Assembly: GCF_022829635.1 (NCBI RefSeq)
Contig: NZ_JAKSYO010000172.1
Location: 1 to 64,000 of the forward strand
From: Methylobacterium sp. E-066
GTDB lineage: Bacteria; Pseudomonadota; Alphaproteobacteria; Rhizobiales; Beijerinckiaceae
DNA length: 64,000 nucleotides
Direction: 5' to 3'
Made by a program: the position numbers and the translations under genes. The notes under the pieces are model-generated. The model was not told the origin of the DNA, did no database searches, and was given only the letters and a program-made list of their open reading frames with translations. Positions within the stretch are counted from its first letter, which is position 1; every line of letters begins with the position of its first letter. Of this stretch, positions 34,959 through 44,132 are shown one piece after another.

Positions 34959-37900
34959 CTACTCCGCGGCGCGCAGAGGCCGATGGTCGTGGGCTGCCTC
35001 GCCCGGCTCGGCCAGCAATGCGTCCACCGCCTCGGGCTTGTCCCGGAAGGAGAAGCGATGCGCCAGCCGGTCGAGATAGACGTAGATCACCGGCGTCGTG
35101 AACAGGGTCAGGATCTGGCTCACAGCGAGGCCGCCGACCATGGCGTAGCCGAGGGGCTGGCGGATCTCGGAGCCGGTACCGGTGGCGAGCATCAGCGGGA
35201 TGCCGCCGAGCAAAGCCGCCATGGTGGTCATCAAGATCGGTCGGAACCGCAGCAGCGCCGCCTTGCGGATCGCTTCCTCCGGGCTCAAGCCCTCTTCGCG
35301 CTCGGCCACGATGGCGAAGTCGATCAGCATGATGCCGTTCTTCTTCACGATGCCGATCAAGAGGATGATGCCGATCAGCGCGATCAGGCTGAAATCGTAA
35401 CCCGCCCACATCAGCACGGCCAACGCACCGACGCCGGCCGAGGGCAGGGTCGAGAGGATCGTGATCGGGTGGATGAAGCTCTCGTAGAGGATGCCGAGGA
35501 TCAGGTAGACGACGAACAGGGCCGCCAGGATCAGCAGCGGCACCGTCGACAGCGATTGCTGGAATGCCTGCGCGGTGCCCTGGAAGCCGGTGACCACGGT
35601 GGGCGGCACCTCGAGGTCCTTCATGGCCCGGCCAATCGCGTCGGTGGCCTGCCCCAGCGCGACGTTGGGTCCGAGGTTGAAGCTGATCGTCACCGCCGGG
35701 AACTGGCCCTGGTGGTTGACCGCTAGCGCCGCCACCGGATCGGTGGTCCAGCGGGCGAAGGCCGCGAGCGGCACCTGCCCGCCACCGATCGGGGCTTTGA
35801 TGTAGATCTTGTCCAGGCTCTCGACACTGCCCTGCAGGGCCGGGAGCACCTCCAGGATCACGTGATAGCTGTTGAGCTGCGTGAAGTACTGGGCGATCTG
35901 CCGCTGGCCGAACGCGTCATAGAGGGTGTCGTCGATCAGTTGGGGCGTGATGCCGTAGCGGGAGGCGGCGTCGCGGTCGATCGCCAGCGTCAGGGTGGTG
36001 CCGCGGTTCTGCTGGTCGGTGGCGACGTCGCGCAATTCCGGCAGCGTCTTCATCTTGTCGAGGATGCGCGGCGCCCAGGCGTTCAGTTCGGCGAGATCCG
36101 GGTCCTGGAGGGTGTATTCGAACTGCGTCCGCGAGGTCCGGCCGCCGGTGCGCACGTCCTGCGTCGCCTGGATGTAGGTGCGGATCCCTGCGACCCGCTC
36201 CAGCTTCGGCCGCAGGCGGCCGATGATCTGGAACGCGTCGGCCTCGCGCTCCTCGCGGGGCTTGAGGGTGATGTACATGCGCCCCGAATTGAGCGCCTGT
36301 CCGTTGCCGCCGAGCGACATGCCGACCGTCGCCACGTCCGGATCGGCCTGGACGATCGCCCCGACCTTCTCCTGCAGGGCCTTCATCGCCGAGAACGAGA
36401 TGTCCTGGCCCGCCTCGGTGACGCCGATCATGAAGCCGGTGTCCTGCTGCGGGAAGAACCCCTTCGGGATGACGATGAACAGGTGGATCGTCAGCGCCAG
36501 GGTCGCGAAGAAGGTCAGCAGCGTGATGAACCGGAAGCGCAGGGCGAGGTCGAGGCCGTTCGCGTAGGAGGCCAGCAGCCCGTCGAACACCGCCTCGCTC
36601 GCCCGGTACAGGCGGCCGTGGTGGCCGGTGCCGTGGGGCTTGAGGAGGCGGGCCGCCATCATCGGCGTGAGCGTCAGCGCCACGAAGGCCGAGACCGCGA
36701 TGGTCATCGACAGGACGACGGCGAATTCCCGGAACAGGCGGCCGATGATGCCGCCCATCAGCAGCAGCGGAATCAGCACGGCGATCAGCGACACCGAGAT
36801 GGAGACGATGGTGAAGCCGATCTCGCCCGCGCCTTTGAACGCGGCCTCCATGGGCCGCATCCCCTCCTCGACGTAACGGCTGATGTTCTCCAGCACGACG
36901 ATGGCGTCGTCGACCACGAAGCCAACCGAAATGGTGAGCGCCATCAGGGACAGGTTGTCGAGGGTATAGCCGGCCAGCCACATCAGCGCGCAGGCCCCGA
37001 GCAGGGCGAGCGGCACGGTCACGCTCGGGATCACGGTCGCCCAGAAGCTGCGCAGGAACACGAAGATCACCCCGACCACCAACACGATGGTGATCAGAAG
37101 CGTGAACTGCACGTCCTCCACGGAGGCGCGGATTGTCTGCGTGCGGTCGCTGAGGATGCCGATCTTGATGCCGGCCGGCAGGGTCGCGGTCAGGCGCGGC
37201 AGCTGCGCCTTGATGCTGTCCACTGTGTCGATGACGTTGGCGCCGGGCTGCTTGAAGACCACCAGGAACACGCCGCGCTGGCCGTTGGTCCAGCCCGCCT
37301 GCTTGGTGTCCTCGGGACCGGCGATTGCGGTGCCGATGTCGCGCACCCGCAGGGGCGCGCCGTCGCGATAGGCGACGATCACGTCGTTCCAGTTCTGCGC
37401 CGTGGTGAGCTGGTCGTTGGCGAAGATCGTGTAGCTGTGGCTCACGCCGTCGATGCTGCCCTTCGGGTTGTTCACCGTGGTGAGCGACAGGGGCGTGCGG
37501 ATATCCTCCAGCGACAGGCCCTTGGCCACGAGCTTGGCCGGATCGACTTGGATCCGCACCGCGGGCTTCTGCTGGCCGCCGATGAACACCTGCGCGACGC
37601 CCGAGATCTGGCTGATCCGCTGGGCGAGCTGCACGTCCACCGCATCGTCAACCTCGATCAGCGGCATGCTGTGGGAGGTCGCCGAGAGCAGGAGGATCGG
37701 CGAATCGGCTGGGTTGACCTTCCGGTAGGTCGGCGGGGTCGGCAGGTTCTTCGGCAGCTGGCCGCTCGCCGCGTTGATCGCCGCCTGGATGTCGCTGGCC
37801 GCGCCGTCGATATTGCGGTTGAGGTCGAACTGGACCGTGACCGTCGAGATTCCGAGCGAGCTTGTCGAGGTCATCTGCGCGACGCCCGGGATCTGCGAGA

Positions 37901-38117
37901 ATTGCCGCTCCAGGGGCTGGGCCACCGAGGAGGCCATGGTCTCCGGGCTGGCGCCGGGCAATTGCGCGGTGACCTGGATTGTCGGGAAATCCACCTGCGG
38001 TAGCGGCGCGACGCCGAGCAGCGGATAGGCCACCATCCCGAGGAACAGGATGCCGACCATGATCAGTGTGGTCGCCACTGGGAAGCGGATAAAGGGCGCC
38101 GAGATGCCAGCCTTCAT
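34959..38117 (-). CDS. RND multidrug efflux transporter, inner-membrane subunit
   Basis: A 1052-residue HAE1-type RND pump, closest by eye to MdtB/MdtC. Twelve membrane helices and two large periplasmic loops are expected. The proton-relay Asp pair of helix 4 is in 'GFVVDDAIVVLENI' at about residues 403-404. Other landmarks are 'GIVKKNGIMLIDFAIV' near helix 10 and 'RFRPILMTTMAALLGGIPL'. Driven by the proton gradient, it exports drugs or lipophilic compounds through an outer-membrane channel not in this window. The adaptor gene lies 61 bases upstream. Confidence 0.92.
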   Translation of the reverse strand: MKAGISAPFIRFPVATTLIMVGILFLGMVAYPLLGVAPLPQVDFPTIQVTAQLPGASPETMASSVAQPLERQFSQIPGVAQMTSTSSLGISTVTVQFDLNRNIDGAASDIQAAINAASGQLPKNLPTPPTYRKVNPADSPILLLSATSHSMPLIEVDDAVDVQLAQRISQISGVAQVFIGGQQKPAVRIQVDPAKLVAKGLSLEDIRTPLSLTTVNNPKGSIDGVSHSYTIFANDQLTTAQNWNDVIVAYRDGAPLRVRDIGTAIAGPEDTKQAGWTNGQRGVFLVVFKQPGANVIDTVDSIKAQLPRLTATLPAGIKIGILSDRTQTIRASVEDVQFTLLITIVLVVGVIFVFLRSFWATVIPSVTVPLALLGACALMWLAGYTLDNLSLMALTISVGFVVDDAIVVLENISRYVEEGMRPMEAAFKGAGEIGFTIVSISVSLIAVLIPLLLMGGIIGRLFREFAVVLSMTIAVSAFVALTLTPMMAARLLKPHGTGHHGRLYRASEAVFDGLLASYANGLDLALRFRFITLLTFFATLALTIHLFIVIPKGFFPQQDTGFMIGVTEAGQDISFSAMKALQEKVGAIVQADPDVATVGMSLGGNGQALNSGRMYITLKPREEREADAFQIIGRLRPKLERVAGIRTYIQATQDVRTGGRTSRTQFEYTLQDPDLAELNAWAPRILDKMKTLPELRDVATDQQNRGTTLTLAIDRDAASRYGITPQLIDDTLYDAFGQRQIAQYFTQLNSYHVILEVLPALQGSVESLDKIYIKAPIGGGQVPLAAFARWTTDPVAALAVNHQGQFPAVTISFNLGPNVALGQATDAIGRAMKDLEVPPTVVTGFQGTAQAFQQSLSTVPLLILAALFVVYLILGILYESFIHPITILSTLPSAGVGALAVLMWAGYDFSLIALIGIILLIGIVKKNGIMLIDFAIVAEREEGLSPEEAIRKAALLRFRPILMTTMAALLGGIPLMLATGTGSEIRQPLGYAMVGGLAVSQILTLFTTPVIYVYLDRLAHRFSFRDKPEAVDALLAEPGEAAHDHRPLRAAE

Positions 38118-38178
38118 GGCAGATCCTCTCGCAGATCCTCACGCGGCATCGCAGCCGCCCTCTCGATGCCGGAGCCCA

Positions 38179-39462
38179 TCACGGATCGGCCTTGGCCGAC
38201 CGCCCCGGCGCCGTTTCCTCGGCTTGCGCCGTGTGGGACGCATGCGGATCGGCCACGAGGCTGCCGTCCTGGACCTTGTACTGCCCGGCGGTGATCACCC
38301 GCTCGCCGGGCTTCAGCTCTCCAGCCAGCACCTGCGTCCGGCCGGAATCGGAGCGCCCGGCCTTCAGCACCCGCTGATGCGCGTGGCCGGATTCGTCGAT
38401 CACGAAGGCGAACAGGCCGTCGGGCCCGTGCTGGACGGCATCGTCCGGCACCGTCGTGGCCGCCGCCACCGTACCGACCCGCATCTTGGTCGAGACCGAG
38501 AGGCCGGGCCACAAAGCGTGGTTCTGGTTCTGGAACACCGCCTTCAGGCGGATCGTGCCGGTGGCGGTATCGACCTGGTTGTTGAACAGGGCGAGCTTGC
38601 CCTCGGCCAGCTTGGTCAGCCCGTCCGAGGTCCAGGCCGAGACCGGCACATCGCCCGCCCGCAGGGCCACGACGATCGAGGGCAATTGGTCCTCCGGCGC
38701 GGTGAACACCACGAAGATCGGCTCGACCTGGGTGATGGTGACGATCGCCGACAGGCCCGCCGCGGTGACGATGTTGCCGATATCGACCTGCCGGAAACCG
38801 GTGACGCCGTCGATCGGCGCCCGGATCGTGGCGTAGCTGAGCTGCGTGGTGGCGTTGTCGATGGACGCTTGGTCGGAGGCGACCTGCGCGGTCAGCTGAG
38901 CGACCATGGCGGTCTGGGTCTCGGTCTGCTGGCGCGACGCGTAGGCGCCGAGCCCGGTGTAGCGGACGAGATCCGCCTTGGCGTTGTTGAGGTTGGCGGT
39001 GTCCTGCTCCTTCTTGGCCTTCGCCTGGTCCAGGGCGGCCTGATAGGGGCGTGGGTCGATCTGGACCAGGATATCGCCCGCGCGGACCGTCTGGCCCTCG
39101 CGGAAGGCGATTTGGCGGATCTCGCCATCGACGCGGGTCCGCACCTGAACGGTGTTGTAGGCCTGGACCGTGCCGAGCCCGTTCAGCACCAGCGCGAACG
39201 GCCCCTGCTCGACCATCCCGAGGGTCACCGGCACGAGTACGGGCGCCGCCGCCTTCGCCTTGGTCACCGGCCGCTGCGTCGTGCGCACGTAGCCGTAGGC
39301 CCCGCCGCCCAGGAGGGCGAGGGCCACGATCGTCGTCACCAAACCGCGGGACCGCCGCGGCTTCCGCTCACCCGTCATCGGCCGCGGTTCCCCCTCACCG
39401 TGGAATGCGACAGCCTCGTCCGATCGAGTCGCTTCGCGATGGCTGTCATCGTGGCTCAGCAT
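38179..39462 (-). CDS. RND efflux adaptor (membrane-fusion protein), MdtA-like
   Basis: A 427-residue periplasmic adaptor anchored by one N-terminal helix (about residues 41-59). The lipoyl/barrel-sandwich segment is 'VQVRTRVDGEIRQIAFREGQTVRAGDILVQIDPRPY', followed by an alpha-hairpin with Gln/Ala-rich coiled coil, then 'YATIRAPIDGVTGFRQVDIGN'. It links the RND pump to an outer-membrane channel. The ATG at 39462 is used; an internal ATG at 39378 (residue 29) is a reasonable alternative. The C-terminus is rich in His, Thr and Ala. Confidence 0.9.
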   Translation of the reverse strand: MLSHDDSHREATRSDEAVAFHGEGEPRPMTGERKPRRSRGLVTTIVALALLGGGAYGYVRTTQRPVTKAKAAAPVLVPVTLGMVEQGPFALVLNGLGTVQAYNTVQVRTRVDGEIRQIAFREGQTVRAGDILVQIDPRPYQAALDQAKAKKEQDTANLNNAKADLVRYTGLGAYASRQQTETQTAMVAQLTAQVASDQASIDNATTQLSYATIRAPIDGVTGFRQVDIGNIVTAAGLSAIVTITQVEPIFVVFTAPEDQLPSIVVALRAGDVPVSAWTSDGLTKLAEGKLALFNNQVDTATGTIRLKAVFQNQNHALWPGLSVSTKMRVGTVAAATTVPDDAVQHGPDGLFAFVIDESGHAHQRVLKAGRSDSGRTQVLAGELKPGERVITAGQYKVQDGSLVADPHASHTAQAEETAPGRSAKADP

Positions 39463-39759
39463 GCCTGACTGGCCCTTGCGTGTTCGGGCTGCGCCGGACG
39501 CTGCAGAACGCCGATCGAGATTATTGCATTCCCTAGCATACAATCGATGCGGCGATATTCGGGCGCTCTGCCGATCGCCGCCGTGGAAGCATCCGTTATA
39601 AGCGAGGCGAGCGCTGCGGGCGGCGCCGATTGCACGCGCGGCAAAGGCATCGCAGATGAGCCGCACGATCGGATCGCCGCGCGGCAATCCGCGGCGCGGA
39701 CGCGCTCGGGATCGGATGCCGTCGCGTCCGGCCCTACAGCCAGGAGACCGGAACCCCGC

Positions 39760-39981
39760 ATGGCCGAAACGCTGGAACTGGACGGCTTGAACGAGCTGCG
39801 GGCCGCCCTTCTCGAAGAGCGGCAGACCATCGTCGCCTCGGTGCGGAAGCTGCGCGACACGCGCCGGCAGAAGGGCACCTTCGTGCTCGGCGACGGCGCG
39901 GCCGCGGGCCCGCGGCTGGTCGCGGTGCAACACCAGATCGACGTCGTCGAATCCATCATCGCCACGCTGACGAGGGGTTGA
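39760..39981 (+). CDS. small hypothetical protein
   Basis: A 73-residue acidic, largely helical protein of unknown function. It contains DGLNELRAALLEERQTIV and a C-terminal helix QHQIDVVESIIATL. No signal, membrane helix or motif is seen. The ATG has AGGAG about 12 bases upstream. It diverges from the RND adaptor gene across 297 bases with no other visible gene. Confidence 0.55.
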   Translation: MAETLELDGLNELRAALLEERQTIVASVRKLRDTRRQKGTFVLGDGAAAGPRLVAVQHQIDVVESIIATLTRG

Positions 39982-40267
39982 GAGCGGCCCACCGTGCGGA
40001 TGACGCGCGGCCGAGCGGATCGGACAGGTGCCACGTCCGCGTGTCCGTTTTGTTTCTCAAGTTTGCGCAAGCTTGCGGAGGCTAAGACCGCCGACGGATT
40101 CGGATCACGGGCTCGCGCGGAAGCATCCGGTCGCAATGGGGTCGCCCGAATCCCCGTTCCGCGTGACGAAGCCGGCCGGTTGTACAGGTGATGCCTGTAT
40201 TTGAGGCTGGACTGCGTAAGTGCTGTGCTGATACCGGACCGCAGCTCAAGGCGCGGGATGCCACGAC

Positions 40268-40447
40268 ATGGACGCCTTCGATCCCACCGATACAGCGACT
40301 GAGGCCGATGCGGCGACCGAGCCGCAGCCCAATGCCGACCTGATCGCCCTCTGGACCGCCCTGGAGGCGGATCGCCGCGCCCGCGACGAGCGGACGGCGC
40401 GGCTGCGGGCCATGCAGCTGATCGGTGGGTACGACGAGGCGGTCTGA
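40268..40447 (+). CDS. small hypothetical protein
   Basis: A 59-residue protein, rich in Asp, Ala and Arg. An acidic, disordered N-terminus (DPTDTATEADAATEPQ) precedes a helix (DLIALWTALEADRRARDERTARL). No family recognised. It converges with the minus-strand small gene at 40462; the 286-base gap before it holds no visible gene. Confidence 0.45.
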   Translation: MDAFDPTDTATEADAATEPQPNADLIALWTALEADRRARDERTARLRAMQLIGGYDEAV

Positions 40448-40461
40448 CGATTCGCCAGGCG

Positions 40462-40674
40462 TCAGGACTCGCCAGCCTCTCCAGAACCCGGCAGACGCGA
40501 CGCCAGGGCGAACCCGACCGCCACGGCCATCGCCTCGGCCTGCGCGATCAGGGCCGGGTCGCCACTGTCTTGGGCGGCTAGGAGCAGCCCGACCGCGTGC
40601 TGTCCCAGCCTGACATCGATGTCGTATGGGTCAGGTCGCTGTGCGTCGCGTTCGTGCGGGCCGGGATCGTTCAT
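40462..40674 (-). CDS. small hypothetical protein
   Basis: A 70-residue protein with a predicted helical core (QHAVGLLLAAQDSGDPALIAQAEAMAVAVGFALASRL) that is Ala/Leu-rich but not clearly transmembrane. The ATG at 40674 lacks an obvious ribosome-binding site, so coding status is modest. The 280 bases from here to the urease start show no gene I can support. Confidence 0.4.
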   Translation of the reverse strand: MNDPGPHERDAQRPDPYDIDVRLGQHAVGLLLAAQDSGDPALIAQAEAMAVAVGFALASRLPGSGEAGES

Positions 40675-40954
40675 GAGGGGCGTGCCGAGGGATTCGAGGA
40701 GGCCGGCGCGGGCCTGAACGGCGCCGACGCAGCGACCCAAGCTTGCGTGTCCATGACATCCGCGAAGACGCGCATGACTGCGCTCACCGAGCGCTGGTTT
40801 TGCATCGATCCCCGCGATCTGCCTAGCCGGATCCAGAGCGCGGCGCGTCTCGACCGGTGTGCCGCTTCTCGCCGATGTCGGACGGGTCAGCGGTACCCTT
40901 GACCCCGCGCCACGCATGATCCTTGCTCCCGTCGCCGCGACGACGAGGTATCCC

Positions 40955-41575
40955 GTGCTGCTGACGCCCCGCGAGAAGGACAAGCTGCTCATCGCCATGG
41001 CGGCGCAGGTGGCGCGCAACCGCCTGGCGCGCGGGGTCAAGCTCAACCATCCCGAGGCGGTGGCGCTGATCACCGACTTCGTCGTCGAGGGCGCCCGCGA
41101 CGGGCGCAGCGTCGCCGAGCTGATGCAGGCGGGGGCGAACGTGCTCACCGCCGACCAAGTGATGCCCGGCATCGCCGAGATGATCCACGACATCCAGGTG
41201 GAAGCGACGTTTCCGGACGGGACCAAGCTCGTGACCGTGCATCACCCGATCCGGGGGGCGGTCTCCACCGATGTGCCCGGCATGGTGACGACGTTGCCCG
41301 GCGAGATCGTGTTCAACGCGGGCGCGGACCGCACGGTGATCACGGTGGCCAATACCGGCGACCGGCCGATCCAGGTCGGCTCGCACTATCACTTCTACGA
41401 GGTGAATCCGGGCCTCGTCTTCGAGCGCGAGAAGGCGCGCGGGCAGCGCCTCGACATCGCACCCGGCACCGCCGTGCGTTTTGAGCCGGGCTCGACCCGG
41501 GAGGTGGTGCTGGTGCCGCTCTCGGGCGGGCGCACCGTGTACGGGTTCCGCGGCGACGTGATGGGTAAGCTATAA
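40955..41575 (+). CDS. ureAB: urease gamma/beta fusion subunit
   Basis: A 206-residue fusion. Residues 1 to about 100 match urease gamma (start 'LLTPREKDKLLIAMAAQVARNR', end 'VEATFPDGTKLVTVHHPI'). The rest matches urease beta ('PGEIVFNAGADRTVITVANTGDRPIQVGSHYHFYEVN' and the 'YGFRGDVMGKL' tail). With UreC it forms the nickel urease. The start is the GTG at 40955, preceded by GAGG at about 8 bases. Fused UreAB is known in several bacteria. Confidence 0.93.
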   Translation: MLLTPREKDKLLIAMAAQVARNRLARGVKLNHPEAVALITDFVVEGARDGRSVAELMQAGANVLTADQVMPGIAEMIHDIQVEATFPDGTKLVTVHHPIRGAVSTDVPGMVTTLPGEIVFNAGADRTVITVANTGDRPIQVGSHYHFYEVNPGLVFEREKARGQRLDIAPGTAVRFEPGSTREVVLVPLSGGRTVYGFRGDVMGKL

Positions 41576-41619
41576 CTCGGCCGAAAGCCGGCTCGCTGCC
41601 CTTGCGGGTCTCTCCCCGA

Positions 41620-41651
41620 TCTCCTTACTGATGTTGCGTACGGTAAGGAGA
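41620..41651. promoter_or_regulatory. 9-bp inverted repeat covering the vapB ribosome-binding site
   Basis: TCTCCTTAC (41620-41628) and GTAAGGAGA (41643-41651) are perfect inverted arms with a 14-base spacer. The right arm contains the AAGGAGA Shine-Dalgarno sequence of the antitoxin gene. It can be read as a toxin-antitoxin operator or as an RNA hairpin that hides the ribosome-binding site; both are inference. Confidence 0.6.
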
Positions 41652-41656
41652 GGCGC

Positions 41657-41953
41657 ATGAAGGCGGCGGAGGCCAAGATTACGTCTAAGGGTCAGGTGAC
41701 CGTGCCGGCCTCGCTGCGCAAAGCACTCGGCGTGAAGGCGGGCGACAAGCTGGTCTTCACCCAGGATGCGCATGGCCGTTTCCTGGTCGAGGCACGGACC
41801 GATGCGCTGGGCGCGCTTCGCGGCATCGTCGGCCGCGAGAGCTGTGATCCGCTCGCGCCGGTCGATGACGCGCGTATGTCTGACTGGATCGAGGCCAGCC
41901 GCGCCGCCCGCTGGAACCGGAGGCACGATGTGGCCGAGGACGACGAGGCGTGA
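41657..41953 (+). CDS. vapB: AbrB/MazE-type antitoxin of a type II toxin-antitoxin pair
   Basis: A 98-residue protein. The N-terminal SpoVT/AbrB swapped-hairpin DNA-binding domain is 'KITSKGQVTVPASLRKALGVKAGDKLVF' (residues 7-34). The C-terminal tail (DARMSDWIEASRAARW) is the usual toxin-binding region. It sits between ureAB and ureC and overlaps the toxin gene by four bases (GTGA). It should bind the toxin and repress its own operon, perhaps at the inverted repeat 41620-41651. Confidence 0.88.
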   Translation: MKAAEAKITSKGQVTVPASLRKALGVKAGDKLVFTQDAHGRFLVEARTDALGALRGIVGRESCDPLAPVDDARMSDWIEASRAARWNRRHDVAEDDEA

Positions 41954-42366
41954 TCGGGCTGGACACGAACGTGCTGCTGCGCTGGCTCGTCGATGAAACG
42001 GTTTGGCCGGACGATGCGCCGGAACAGACCGCGCTCGCTGCGGAAGCCTTGAGCCGGCGCGACGCCCAGTTCTTCGTCAATGCGGTGGTGCTCGCCGAGA
42101 CCGTCTGGATTCTGGCGCGGCCCTTGCGCCAGAAGAAGGCCGCTCTCGTCTCGGTGATCCGCCGCTTGCTCAACGCATCGAACGTCGTCCTCGATCACCG
42201 CGAAGCGGCCGAGTCCGCCTTGTCGGCCTGGGCCGGCGGCCGGGGCGATTTCGCCGATCACCTCATCGGCGCCATCAACCGCTCGGCCGGATGCGGGACC
42301 ACGCTGACCTTCGATCGGAAGGCCGAACCCGCGGACGCCCTCACCCGATTGCGCCGGGAGCCCTGA
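41950..42366 (+). CDS. vapC: PIN-domain ribonuclease toxin
   Basis: A 138-residue VapC-type RNase. Four acidic residues of the PIN active site are present: D5 (GLDTN), E50 (VLAETVW), D103 (DFADHLIGA) and D122 (TFDRKA). It starts with a GTG overlapping the antitoxin stop, a typical coupled arrangement. The toxin probably cleaves RNA, with the specific target unknown. Its stop is 6 bases before the ureC start, so the pair is embedded in the urease operon. Confidence 0.87.
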   Translation: MIGLDTNVLLRWLVDETVWPDDAPEQTALAAEALSRRDAQFFVNAVVLAETVWILARPLRQKKAALVSVIRRLLNASNVVLDHREAAESALSAWAGGRGDFADHLIGAINRSAGCGTTLTFDRKAEPADALTRLRREP

Positions 42367-42371
42367 CCCGC

Positions 42372-44099
42372 ATGGCCAACACCCCGAAGCCCGCCGCCCT
42401 CCCCCGCTCGGCCTATGCCGACATGTTCGGCCCGACCACGGGGGACCGCATCCGGCTCGCCGACACCTGCCTCGAGATCACGGTGGAACGCGACTTCACC
42501 ACCTACGGCGAGGAGGTGAAGTTCGGCGGCGGCAAGGTCATCCGCGACGGGATGGGCCAGAGCCAGGTCACGAACGCGGCCGGAGCGGTCGACACGGTGA
42601 TCACCAACGCGGTGGTGCTTGACCATTGGGGCATCGTGAAATGCGATGTCGGCATTGTGCGCGGGCGGATCTTCAAGCTCGGCAAGGCCGGCAACCCCGA
42701 CGTGCAGCCGGGTGTCGACATCGTGGTCGGCCCCGGCACGGAGGTGATCGCCGGCGAGGGCAAGATCCTCACGGCCGGGGGCTTCGACAGCCACATCCAC
42801 TTCATCTGCCCGCAGCAGATCGAGGAGGCCCTGTGCTCGGGGGTCACCACAATGCTGGGCGGCGGCACCGGGCCGGCGCACGGCACCTTCGCCACCACCT
42901 GCACGCCCGGCCCCTGGCACATCGCCCGGATGATCGAGGCCGCCGATGCTTTCCCGATGAACCTGGCCTTTGCCGGCAAGGGCAACGCCTCGCGGCCGGA
43001 AAGCCTGATCGAGATGGTCCGGGCCGGAGCCTGCGCGCTCAAGCTCCACGAGGATTGGGGCACGACACCGGCGGCGATCGACACCTGCCTGTCGGTGGCG
43101 GATGCCCACGACATCCAGGTCATGATCCACACCGACACGCTCAACGAATCGGGGTTTGTCGAGGACACGATCGCGGCCTTCAAGGGCCGCACCATCCACG
43201 CCTTCCACACCGAGGGGGCGGGCGGCGGCCACGCACCCGACATCATCAAGGTCGCCGGGCTGCCGAACGTGCTCCCGTCGTCCACGAACCCGACGCGGCC
43301 CTACACGAAGAATACGATCGACGAGCATCTCGACATGCTCATGGTCTGTCACCACCTCGACCCGTCGATTCCGGAGGACCTCGCCTTCGCGGAGAGCCGG
43401 ATCCGGCGCGAGACCATCGCGGCCGAGGACATCCTCCACGATATCGGCGCGCTCTCGATGATGTCGTCGGACAGCCAGGCCATGGGCCGGGTCGGCGAGG
43501 TCGTGATCCGCACCTGGCAGACTGCCGATAAGATGAAGCGCCAGCGGGGCGCGCTGGCAGGCGACACCTCCGGCACCGACAACCTGCGCGCCCGGCGCTA
43601 CGTCGCCAAATACACGATCAACCCGGCCATCGCGCACGGCGTGTCGAAGCATATCGGCTCGGTGGAGCCCGGCAAGCTCGCCGACCTCGTGCTCTGGACG
43701 CCGGCCTTCTTCGGGGTGAAGCCCGATCTGGTGCTGAAGGGCGGCAGCATCGCGGCCGCGCCGATGGGCGACCCGAACGCCTCGATCCCGACGCCCCAGC
43801 CGGTGCATTACCGCCCGATGTTCGGCGCCTACGGCCGCGTGCCCTACGCGACGGCGCTGACCTTCGTCTCCCGGGCGGCGGTGGAGGACGGGTTGCGGGA
43901 GCGGCTCGGCGTGCAGAAGCAGCTGGTCGCGGTGGAGAACGTCCGTGGCGGTATCTCCAAGAAGGACATGGTGCTGAACGACGCAACGCCGGTGATCGAG
44001 GTCGATCCCGAGACCTACGATGTCCGGGCCGACGGCGAACTGCTGGTCTGCGAGCCGGCCGAGGTGCTGCCGATGGCGCAGCGCTATTTTCTGTTCTGA
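42372..44099 (+). CDS. ureC: urease alpha subunit
   Basis: A 575-residue catalytic subunit hydrolysing urea to ammonia and CO2. Nickel ligands and active site are all visible: 'SHIHFICPQQ', the carbamylated Lys in 'AGACALKLHEDWG', 'HTDTLNESGFVEDT', 'CHHLD' and 'GSVEPGKLADLVLW'. The length is typical. The ATG at 42372 is 6 bases after the toxin stop. All residues needed for activity appear intact. Confidence 0.96.
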   Translation: MANTPKPAALPRSAYADMFGPTTGDRIRLADTCLEITVERDFTTYGEEVKFGGGKVIRDGMGQSQVTNAAGAVDTVITNAVVLDHWGIVKCDVGIVRGRIFKLGKAGNPDVQPGVDIVVGPGTEVIAGEGKILTAGGFDSHIHFICPQQIEEALCSGVTTMLGGGTGPAHGTFATTCTPGPWHIARMIEAADAFPMNLAFAGKGNASRPESLIEMVRAGACALKLHEDWGTTPAAIDTCLSVADAHDIQVMIHTDTLNESGFVEDTIAAFKGRTIHAFHTEGAGGGHAPDIIKVAGLPNVLPSSTNPTRPYTKNTIDEHLDMLMVCHHLDPSIPEDLAFAESRIRRETIAAEDILHDIGALSMMSSDSQAMGRVGEVVIRTWQTADKMKRQRGALAGDTSGTDNLRARRYVAKYTINPAIAHGVSKHIGSVEPGKLADLVLWTPAFFGVKPDLVLKGGSIAAAPMGDPNASIPTPQPVHYRPMFGAYGRVPYATALTFVSRAAVEDGLRERLGVQKQLVAVENVRGGISKKDMVLNDATPVIEVDPETYDVRADGELLVCEPAEVLPMAQRYFLF

Positions 44100-44132
44100 G
44101 CTATCGTGGAGCGGACGGACAGGAGGCCAGAA

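Noticed and set aside
35862..38003. 713-codon plus-strand frame opposite the RND pump
   Set aside because: Antisense shadow with Arg/His/Asp-rich low-information sequence; the RND protein is unmistakable.
40597..40902. 101-codon plus-strand frame ahead of ureAB
   Set aside because: It overlaps a minus-strand small gene and has no motif; the region is more likely the urease leader.
42250..42371. Frameshifted start of ureC upstream of 42372
   Set aside because: Frame is open upstream but falls inside the toxin gene; homologues begin at or near the ATG at 42372.
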